Origin: Phytophthora quininea
Lineage: Eukaryota; Oomycota; Peronosporomycetes; Peronosporales; Peronosporaceae
Direction of reading: 5' to 3'
NCBI GenBank assembly: GCA_011947345.1
Contig: JAAVTG010000771.1
Span: 58,882 to 122,881 of the forward strand
Length of the DNA: 64,000 bases
Under the pieces are notes generated by a model. It did not search any database. It was given only the letters and a program-made list of their open reading frames with translations, and was not told the origin of the DNA. A program made the position numbers and the translations under genes. This document shows, piece by piece, positions 15,001 to 24,417 of the stretch (within the stretch, counting starts at the first letter, position 1; each line of letters opens with the position of its first letter).

Positions 15001-18000
15001 TTTGGGATACGGCGCTCGTAGTGACAGCGTAGCAGTGGCGCCTATCACATCTAGTGATCCCCCGCCGGTCCCAGATGTGGTTTTGGCTGCTTTGACTCCT
15101 GATGACGAGAACGACCCAGACGTACGTGTCACTTCACTCCGAGTGCTCTTTACGCCACCAACAGCAGGGCTCACAGATCTCAATGGCAATGGCGGCTCAC
15201 CTGTGAAGCAGTACTTGGTGGAGTGGATTGATACGACGGATTTTGCAAACATGGTGCCGCAAATTCAAAGCGTTAGCACAGTCTCAGCCTCGTCTGGAAA
15301 CGTGGTGGGATCGTTCCGCTTGACTCTGGATACGACAACTTGCACCTACTGCCAAATTCAAGGCCCCTTCACTACGGCTGCGATTAGTGCTTCAGCTCTG
15401 GATCAAGATGTCGCACATGAGCTCCAAAACCTCCCAAATATCGGCAATGTAAATGTTGCCCGGACTTGCACTACACAGAACCAGTGTACTTGGACGATCA
15501 CGTTTTTAAGCGAGCTGGGGTTGTGCCGACTTTGACGTACCAGAGCAGGCTCTCTTCAAACGATGGAGGCACAGCGTCCATCGTCATCGCCGGGTCTGTG
15601 CAGGTGGGAACCCTACAGTTTGGGAATCTTCCTGCTGCTACGTACTGCCCTACAATAGTTGCCGGAGTTCCGATCAGTGGACGAACTGCGTGTGGTGTGG
15701 TCACAGTCGATCCCGAGAGCACTCCTGTGCCATACACTTTCGATATTCTAGGACTCACAACTGGAAACACATACTATGCTCGTGTAGCGGCCTACAACGC
15801 ACTCGGGTACGGCGCTCGACGCGTAACAGCGCCGACGTCATTGAGTGTGCCGTACGAATCTCCTAGTGCTCCAAGATCGCCATTCAACATTGACGCCCCG
15901 CCGGTTCTTACACTCGCTGGGCCGACTTCGCTCCTTGTGAGTTTCGCTGCTCCAGAGTATAGCGGAGGTGCGCCAGTCACTGGTTACGTTATCGAATGGG
16001 ATACCTCACCTCAATTCGACAATGGCGCCAACGGAGATGCTCTTTTCCAGGACAATTGCTTAGTGAGCAACTTGGTGGCGGGAGCGGACGGAGCTTTTCG
16101 ATACACTATTACATCTTTAACCACTGATCAGTGGGTGTACGTGCGGATGTTTGCTGTTAATGGAAACGTTGGTACTAGAACACCAACTCTGACCCAACCA
16201 CCGCGTGAAATGCCACGCGAGAAGCCTCAAGCACCACCTTCTGTCAGCGTCACAAACGACCCTGCTGCCCAGCCACCAGGTTCGGGACTACTAGTCTCGT
16301 GGACTGGTTCCTCAATGATGTTGAAAGCTATGCCATTGAATGGTACCGTCAAGCGCCGACACAGCCGCTGTTCGGGTCGCCAGTCGTGCAAAGTGTGACG
16401 ACAACAGGCGCAATTACGTCGGGTTTTTCTCGTTGTCGTTCGGTGATGGCAGTGACTTGTATCCGTGGAGACTATTACCTGGAACTGTGACGGTACAACA
16501 CACAGACGCTTTCCTCCAGACTAGTGAGGACCTTACTGGGCTGCTAGCCCGAGGCGACGTCGTGTATATTCAAGGTCAGCCATATCTGGTGGCGTCAACA
16601 GGCACATTCTCAGCCACCCAACTTCCTCTAGCAGATGCAACTGGGTTTCAAAGTACAGGCTTGCTCGGCAGTGCTTTGGGGTCGACAAGTACAACCTACT
16701 CAGGGGACACGGTGCTTGCCGGACAACTCTATACTCCGTGGCGTACGACGCCGTTGCCGTTGGATGTAACGCCTTCAGCAATGGAAGAAGCGTTGGAAAT
16801 GTTGCCTAGTATCGGCTTGGTCCGCGTTGAGCGCTTATCGGCAATCGCTGCAAATAATTACCAGTGGATGGTGACTTTTACGACTCAAGTGCCGCAAACG
16901 TCTCCCACGTTCCCATTGCTGACCGCTAACGACCGTCTTCTAGTCGGAACAAACGCGAATGTTGCAGTTACTAGTGTTTCGAGTGGTCAAGCTCCAATGG
17001 CGTATGGCTCGGTTGTCATTTCAGGAAAAGGCGATGGCGGCTTGAAGTATAGTATCCCGAACCTTGGCATGGGGTTGATCTACTTCGTGCGCGTGGCGGC
17101 TGCCGACGAACGAGGTGTTGGAGGGTTTACGTTAGCTACTGAAGGAGGTACGGCACCTACTCGACCTCCTCTCGCCCTTGTCAGCATAGCTGCTCGTGCG
17201 CTTTCGCCTCAGCTTCTAGAGCTGTCGTTTGATCAAACACAAACGTCTGGGGGCTCCCTGTGAATGGGTATCGAGTGGAAGCTTCTCTCACTCCACAGTA
17301 TTCGGATCCTTCAATTGCGCAGGACGTGCCGCCAACTACAAAGTTTGTGCGCGTGACGACCTCTGCCTACACAGGCCCTTTCACGACTAGAAGCACCTTC
17401 TCATTGGCGGCGGTGAATACACGCTCATTCCACGGGACTCTGGGCGTTGAAATAAATGCACTGGGGTCCACACAAGCGCTGGAGTCCGGCGCTGCCTTTT
17501 GCTTCGAATGAAGCCGGACCTTACGCACGGATATGGTGGCGATGCACTGCAGGACGTGATTTCACGAGGAGAGCATTTAAGAATTCGAAACGAGGAAGTG
17601 AGTGTGTGCCTAGATGGTAATGTGGCGTGGGCTCTGAAAGACAGCACTACGGGTCTTACCAGCGCTGGCTATGCGGACACCGGAACAAGACAGACAATTA
17701 CGCTTTCGTCGGCTTTAACCGGATCACTGTTAACGACGATTATTGCTGGCACTCAGCTCTCAGTTGGCGCGCCATCGAATGGTCCTGTTCATCCTGACTC
17801 TTGCCGTGCCGTTGTCGCTGCTGTCAGTGCAAATAAACTCAGCCTTGATGTTGTGCAATCATGCGTCAACCCGAGTGTCAAATTGGGGGCCGGACGAGCA
17901 ATATACGTCGTCACGGGCGTCACCAGCTTCACAAGCACTGCGTATGTTGCAGCCACGTCCACGACAGGGACCATCACGCTTTCCCCTGCGCTCACCGATC

Positions 18001-21000
18001 GCTTAATCGATGTAATTGTCATCGATACGAGGATTTCAGTGGGCACAACACCAGACGATGCTGGTTCTTGTCGGGCTCGAGTAACGGGGGTAGTTGATGC
18101 GACTCATCTTCAAGTTTCTCATGCATGCGCAGAGGTTGCGACCAAGATGGGCTCGGGCAATCCCATTTTCGTTCACCGAGGTCCTGCCATCCTGCCATTG
18201 TGCTCTCGCGATGACCCGTGGACACCACTAAATGCATCAGATATTGCTACACTAGTCGCAAACCTCGATGCGTCTGGAGGAAGAGAACCATTGCCGTTGT
18301 TCCGAAGTGATTCGGCTGTGGGCTTAGCGACAAATTTGGGGACCCTCGGAGCTACTGATATGGTGTTACTGAAGGATCCGTTGACGATTAACTGCGGAGA
18401 TTACATCCGTTTGGGTCGTGTTTCAGGAGATGACCAAGACGCAGAGGCGCTAGAAGCTGCTGCTACGTTCCGTGTCCGAGGCAAATGCGCCGGTTCAACG
18501 TGCGACTGTATCAGTCCTGCTGCTGCTAATGGATTGCAGCTCGGAGGTCTGGATGATCCAACCACTGCGGCTAGTTTGACCCCAAGCCTCGATTTCGCTC
18601 ATGGGGATGTAACACGAGAGATCCAGAGAATTATTATCGTTGTGGCAGGTGCGAATGTTGCTTATAATACGGGGGCTTTCGCGTGAGCTTTGGTGACGAG
18701 GTCAGCTCATTAACTCTCGGCGCTGGTGGAGATGGAGGCCTCTCGTTAAACGATGATGTCGGGTGCCTCGTGTGGGCTTCTGGACCGTTGTCAAGTGATG
18801 CGACTCGAGACGTGTTGACTTTAGAGCGAGAGTTGGAAAACTTTGCTGGGATTGACGACGTCCGTGTTCGACGAGCTCTAACTGTAGTTACAGGGTCGGG
18901 AGCACACGTGACTGTCGAGTACACTGTCGAATTTATCGGCGCTCAAGTGCGTGGCGACGTTCAAACACTGCAAGTGCTGGACGTCGGTATTAATGGCTGC
19001 AGTGCCTTCGCAGGAGGTGCGACTGGGACAGTCCAGCAGGACCAGAACAGCTTTGTGACGATATACCAGGCGCCGACAACGCCTGCGATCCCCTTTAGCG
19101 CCACCAACGAAGATGTCAAGGCTGCTCTCGAGACGTTAAGCGTTGTGAGCAATGCTGACGTGAGTCGCCAAGTGAACAAGAACGGCTTTGACTGGCGAAT
19201 TACGTTTGTCGAGTTCCCAGCACCTTTGAAGGGAATGGAGTCGAGTGTGTTCCCTGCTCTAGCTGCAAATGGCTACGCGTTGGAGGCCACGCAGTCGCCA
19301 AACATTATCGTCACTCCTTTCCAGATCATCGAGCTCCCGACGAGTTCGCTATCTGGTGGTGGCGGAGTGTCGATTTACGCTCGTGTTCGAGCTCATAATG
19401 ATGACGGATGGGGAATTGCAAGTGTTCCTGTACCGCCGTCCTTGCAACTAGCAGCTCAACTACCAAAAGCGGTGCGTGCCGCTCGAGCTGACCGATTGTC
19501 CGACTCGCAGATTCTTGTGCAGTGGGATGATCCGGCTCATGACGGTGGGGAACCAGTGACCGAGTTTCGAGTGGAGTGGTGGCTGGATGGCACCAGTTCA
19601 ACAGCAGCTAAACCGTTTGCGGTTGTACACGCTCTCGAAGCTGCGTCCCAAAGCGTGACGGACGATGTTGCCACCATCACAGTTTCGGCTCCTACTGTGG
19701 GTGCGAATACATTCCTGTCTGGGACGTTCCGAGTGGGCTTTGATGGTCAATGGACCCCGAGCTCTTGTATGACACGTCGGCTGTGGATATGCAGAGTGCC
19801 ATTGCTGCACTGCCCACAATCGAAGGTGTACTTGTGAATCGGGAACTAACGTCAGGAGGCTTCACATGGCTTGTTACTTTCCTTCAGCGGAAGTACGGAG
19901 GGGATCAACAGAAGCGGTGGAGGTCGAATCTCGCAACGAAGCCGCCATTCGGCTACAAACTCGAGGTTTATGGCGGAAACTTGCTGGCTTGCACGACTGC
20001 AGAACTGACCACTTGTGTGCCCAAGCTTGCAACGACTATAGCGTCTCGCGCTGCCGTGGACTCTAAACCGGAACTGCAGACACTGGTTTGCGTTTTATCG
20101 GGGAGTGTTCCTACTCCTGGGTTTAAGCTCAAGCTGATGGGCGTGGAGACTACTGCTGTGATTCCTGCTACGGCTACTGCGCAAAACCTCCAAGACGCTA
20201 TCGTGGGTCTTGGTGTTGTGGGTATGGTGAACGTGCGCTTCCGCGATACGACGCAGACGCAGGTGTGCTCTAGTAACTCCGCCGCGCTAGGTGTGAGCAT
20301 CGAGTTCACGAGCCAACCCGGAGATGTTCCACCGCTGGTTGTTACGTATCCGACGGGGTTGTCGTCACGATTAAAGAGCGACGAAAGGGTCGAGCACAAC
20401 TCCATGTGGGTCGCCTACCTTTTGCGTATGTGATTGACGGTCTGACACCAGCCAGCACGTACCATGCGCGAGTTGCGCCATACAACAGTGTAGGCTTCGG
20501 GCCATTCCAGGAGGCCACAGATTCTAGCGGACTCTTGCTGGTGGCTATTCCTCCTAGTGCGCCGAGATCAGTGCGTGTTCGAGCCAAGACAATTCAAAAT
20601 TCGCATGGAATGCTGGTGGTGTGGATTGCACCTCGCAGTGCTGCCAGCAGTACGAAACAGTATCGTGTGGAATGGGACTCGGGCGCTGGGTTTTCCAGTC
20701 AGTGTGGAGAAAACATCGAGAAGCAATTACTCGTGGTCAGCTCAGTCATTACGCATTCGTGGCAGCAGTTCATGCTCCTCAAGTCTGCTGGAGGGGCTCA
20801 ACTGGGTTGCGTTCTGAAAACTGACACCACCGGAAGTACGCTGCTGACTTCACTCTCGAGCTCTTATAGTGGCGCTACAATTGCTGTTCAGGGCGACGAC
20901 TCGGTAACATACGACTATGGCCGCACGTACATTGTCAAATTTCCACAAGCTCTCACTTCACCAGCCCTCGGGTACGATGTCGTCGAGAATGAGGCCACTG

Positions 21001-21717
21001 CTACGTCTCCTGTGGACATTCCGCTGTTGTACTGGGACTCAACCGATACAACGTGCACTGGAAAGCCTGACCTGGTGGCCCCCAGCGGTCGACTTACGGT
21101 CCCGGTCTCGATGACAAGCGAGGGCAGGGACGGATCGATTCGAGCAACAACGAGTGCTCGGCGGCACTCGCGGGACCGCTTGCGCGGCAAACCATCACCA
21201 CTGCCGTTGCGGTCGCCAACGCGGTGAGGCCCGAGATCCTCAACCTCGCAGCCAAAAGCGGCATCTTTGAAAAGTACGACCTCGCAGCTCCAGCGTTGTG
21301 CGAGTCGTGCGCTCAGAAACTGACGTCTGTGAGTGCGTCGGTGAGTTTGCTGACGGTCACCTCGTCGTTGACCTCCGTCTTGCAGGGAGGCGACTACTTT
21401 GTGCTGGCAGACACAACCACCGCAGCGGTCTCCCCGTCGACGCTCCGGTGTGTGCTGAAGGCGATCGCAGTGGCCTCCAGCTCCATCACGGTGGACCCAA
21501 CGGACCCTGGCAGCGGTGCGTGCGAACTGCCGGCCACGTTCGAGGCCAAGGCCTGGCGCATTTCTCGGTTCGAGCTTCGAGCCCACATCATCCAGGACTT
21601 GGTGCCGGGACGAGAGTACGCCGTGCGGGTGATCGCGAGTGGCGACGACTCGACGGGCACTCTCCCCACCTCGGGCGACAGTCCTGCCATCGCCACAGCC
21701 ACCACCATCACTGCGTA
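3..21717 (+). CDS. Giant extracellular-type mosaic protein with PA14, filamin-like and FN3 repeats (3' part only)
   Basis: The frame is already open at base 3, so the N-terminus and any signal peptide lie outside the window; it ends at TAG 21715-21717, giving over 7,200 codons. The first 7 kb mixes beta-sandwich modules, filamin-like segments (for example around 2780-3000) and two PA14 domains. From about 6930 to the end FN3 units dominate, recognisable by openings such as LLVSW.P...GG.PI..Y.VEW and closings such as Y.VRV.A.N..G.G. A recurrent module starts with EVQ and ends in W-x-[VI]-T-F. No transmembrane helix is evident in the visible part. FN3, PA14 and filamin folds are typical of adhesion or carbohydrate-binding surface proteins, so a cell-surface or secreted adhesive role is an inference. 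The sequence crosses 24 single-base frameshifts, 23 of them one base short. Correcting them leaves a continuous frame, so I regard the gene as intact. No introns are needed inside it. Confidence 0.85.
2353..2745 (+). other. PA14 domain 1 of the giant protein
   Basis: The segment reads as a PA14-type beta-barrel. It opens with G-L-W-A-T-Y-F, has a VLWEGELRPVVSG strand, the FTLRADDYVALIVDG core, and closes with YVHFEW. The pattern 'W-x-G-x-(l/y) ... G-x-H/Y-x-F-x-x-x-(A/S)-D-D ... l-x-(v/i)-D-G' is typical of this family. PA14 domains often bind carbohydrate, but no ligand can be assigned here. Confidence 0.75.
6424..6822 (+). other. PA14 domain 2 of the giant protein
   Basis: A second PA14-like segment opens with GLLGSYFDNRW, continues with VRWQGYIKPPFSEDF, then VTVNDGARLWIENQLVID, and closes with ISLLWES. 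A single lost T in a T-run near 6600 shifts the frame in the middle. Both halves are otherwise collinear with PA14 domain 1, about 4 kb upstream. Confidence 0.72.
6930..21640 (+). other. FN3 array with inserted modules
   Basis: Repeating FN3 half-domains frame other sequence. The first half ends in SYVVDW / YRVEWW / YRIEWD / YLVEW-type strands; the second half begins with an L.pG..Y.vrV.A.N..G.G strand pair. Between the halves there is usually 100-300 residues of a different beta-rich module (EVQ..., G.F.L.F, AL..L..V..V.V, W-x-V-T-F). Clear examples lie at 7000-7620, 8060-8960, 9430-10530, 10600-11590, 12870-13770 and 15170-15830. Ordinary uninterrupted FN3 units also occur, for example 7640-8010 and 8970-9350. 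Confidence 0.75.
17680..18180 (+). repeat. Tandem pair of a Cys-bearing protein module inside the giant gene
   Basis: Two adjacent protein repeats of roughly 80-95 residues share the order 'TITLS-AL ... LSVG/ISVG ... D-SCRA-V ... C ... K-G-G-I-V'. The first covers about 17680-17925 and the second about 17955-18180. Each holds one SCRA and one later Cys, suggesting a disulphide within each copy. This module type is not obvious in the rest of the array. Confidence 0.55.
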
Positions 21718-21767
21718 GGTGAGTTAAACTCTAGTTGATCGAATATAATAATGTGTGCTCGAGTAGT

Positions 21768-24189
21768 ATGGCGGCTAAAAGTACCGAGGAAGGGCGTCCA
21801 GGAAAAGACGACACCTCGAACCACTTGCAAAAGATAGTTGTGCGACCACCTAGGAGCTCTGGATTCCTCGCAGCGAAATGCCGCCTCCAGCAGCCCCCGA
21901 TCGGTCCATGTCGACCTGGTCGGCCCACTACTTTGAGACCCAAAAGGAGCAGAAGGGCAAACAGACCCTTTCCAGTAAGCTGCGCCCGGCGGCGATCGGC
22001 GCCGCCATCGCCGTGTTCGGCCGTATCGTGGTCATGCCCGTCATGCTGCTGTCGGTCTTTGGGGTCACCGGGTACCTCACCGACGGCACGTTCCTCATCG
22101 AGTCCAAGGACAGCTACTTTGCCTTCAGCCAGATGGATCTCGTTATGTCGGGCGGCTGCACGCCCTGCCACGTCGAGTGCAGGCGAGTTCTGCACCAAAT
22201 GGCCACGTTCAACCACGAGGCGCTCATGAGCAAGCCCGAGTTCGAAGACCTCTACACGGCCACGTCCTGGGACTACAGCATCCTCCCAACTGGAGGACTC
22301 GAGCTCGGTGCTCGGCTGGATGCCAGTGGAGCCATTTGCTCGGGCGGAGTGGACGAGTGGGGGTCGCCACTGTCGATCATCACGGGGACAGCGTCGGAGG
22401 TCGTCGAGATCATCGAGCTGCTGAATCTGTCCGTCACTCCGTTGGAGTTCGCAGAGGCCAAGAAGGGCATCGAAACCAAAGACAAGTGCATCACCAAGTG
22501 GGCCGTCGAAGGCCATTTGCGGCTCTTCATGTTCCAGGCCGTCAAGAACAGCATCGACTACTCGTCCATCCCTGCGGCAGACTTTAACGTCTACCCAGAG
22601 TACGCTGACTGCAGGCCCATCGTGGAGAACAAAGGCATTATTGGGGAGAAGCTGGCGCTGACGACAGGCGGGGAAGACCTGGTGGCGGTGGTCCCGGACA
22701 TCCTGAAATTGTTTCCCTACAGCTTTACCAGCAGTATGACCCCAGTCCCGCGCCAAGTGACGACCACGAACCCCACCATCTACCACGTCAAGGCCGTCAA
22801 TCAATCTCTCTTTCGAGGCTACTATGGAGGCTGTCGAGTGCGCAGTGTCAACACGACGGGGGTGTTCATCGAAGACACGTGCAATATCAACAAGCACTGG
22901 CAGAACTACGGACTCATGTTGCAAGCGCCCGATGACATTCCTGCGTGCACAACTGGGAGCGACAGTATCTGCATCCACAACTTCTACAACTCTCTCTGGG
23001 AATGGGTCACAGGCACCGATGCGACGCCAGGCCGAGCGCTGATGAAGATCAGCGTCTTCCGCAACCGATACGCAGACACAGTGGCTCTTAGCGTACTGCC
23101 AGGGATGGTCATGGTCCAAATGCTGCTCATGGGGATCATCAGTCTCTACCAAATTATGTCGCACAAGCAGTCGGTGCTGCTCACGCAGATCTGGGCGTAC
23201 CGATGCCAAAACGGCCGCATGCAAGTGCTCTACCTGGCCCAGGTCACGTACCACCTCATCTACAACTCAGATCTGTACTTTGTGGGGCTTGTAACGGGGA
23301 CGCTGACAGTCGAGTCGGTGGCCAATCTCACCTTCAGCTTCTTTATCTTCTCCTACTCGTTTATCAACCTGGCCAAGGCGCGGTCGGGCGAGCAGCAACT
23401 GGATCGGTACTTTCGCCTCACATGGGAGACCATGCAGATCATCATCACCGTCTCCGTGGCAATCCTCCTGTATTCCATTCGGCTCAAGTCGTCCAGTTGG
23501 ATCGTCGACTACAACGGCCAACTCCTGCGGAAGACCACAGCGCTTGGGAAAAGTACTGCGGTCTGCACGACTCGTGCTTCCTCATGAACGTCAACCTGGC
23601 CATCATCGTTGCGGCCTTATCCACTGCATTGGGACTAGTGGCACTTTCGTGCTCTTACTTCGTGCAGAAGCACTACGGCAAAAAGTTAGGAGGGAATGCC
23701 GATCCAGCTCTCAAGAACCGCTCCAAGCGAGTTATGATCTCGCCCAAAGGGGCCAGCAAGTACATCATCCGCCCCAACAAAGGCCAGAAAGGAGCTCTGA
23801 GCGACGAGGTGATCAAGGAGCAAGACGGTTCGTTCCCACCACTCACGACGTTCGAAGAGCACTGTCTGGGGTCCCCATTCACCAGGCTGTTCAAGGACTG
23901 CGACGACTTTGCCACCATCAACTACATGGGGAAGCGATGCACGAGTGTGGAGGCGCTGCTGCTCACGGGCTACTTGTTCTACGGCCAGCACGTCTACCAG
24001 GCCGGCTCCGTCGTGTTGCTGCTCATGGCTCGCCTGATTCCTCGCAAGCTGCTGCGCACATTTAATGTGCTTCTCATTCGCTGGTACATGGACCCGACCG
24101 AAGGAACGCTCACGCACGCACTGTCCTGCCCCTGGTTTGCTGCTAGCTTAGAGAACTACAAGATCTCGGAAGCTACGCCAGTGGCCTAA
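21768..24189 (+). CDS. Polytopic membrane protein, paralogue 1 (unknown function)
   Basis: About 807 residues when two one-base losses are bridged, near 21876 (AAA) and near 23547 (GGG AAAA). The chosen start, ATG 21768, leads into a charged leader and then hydrophobic helix 1 (about residues 74-103). A loop of about 330 residues follows, with a GGCTPCHVEC motif, further Cys and N-x-S/T sites, so it is probably extracellular. Five more helices follow (about 436-463, 487-512, 518-535, 555-571, 610-632), then a cytosolic-looking tail ending HALSCPWF...EATP. I do not recognise the family; six helices with a large first loop resembles channel or receptor layouts, but no diagnostic motif was found. 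It lies 50 bases downstream of the giant gene and has a close paralogue directly downstream, implying tandem duplication. It is G/C-richer at third codon positions than its paralogue. Confidence 0.75.
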
Positions 24190-24417
24190 GCCAGCAAGCA
24201 AAACTCTTCTTCTTCTTATGAATGCTCTTCATTGTCGCCGTGAAGGTTGATCGGAGCCCAAGCTGACAAACTTGATGGTCAACAAGAAACCGTCAAGAGG
24301 TTTAGTTTTCGTCAGCGTGAGGACAAGTGTCCAGGACACGTTTCCCAAATAAAACTTTTGTATCGTCGAAGACGAGTTTAGCACGTCTTCGGATTGTGGT
24401 CAAGTTGTTCACTCGCG

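Noticed and set aside
3..21717. Programmed ribosomal frameshifting or many tiny introns in the giant gene
   Set aside because: Junctions share no slippery heptamer or stimulatory structure, the same breaks hit ArgRS and transporters, and one added base in a homopolymer fixes each inspected site; no GT-AG pairs of plausible length fit them.
21731..23254. A 507-codon ORF on the - strand opposite membrane protein 1
   Set aside because: It is the mirror of a G/C-rich coding sequence; the + strand shows helices, Cys motifs and a paralogue, while the - strand product is a His/Arg/Asp-rich, low-meaning composition.
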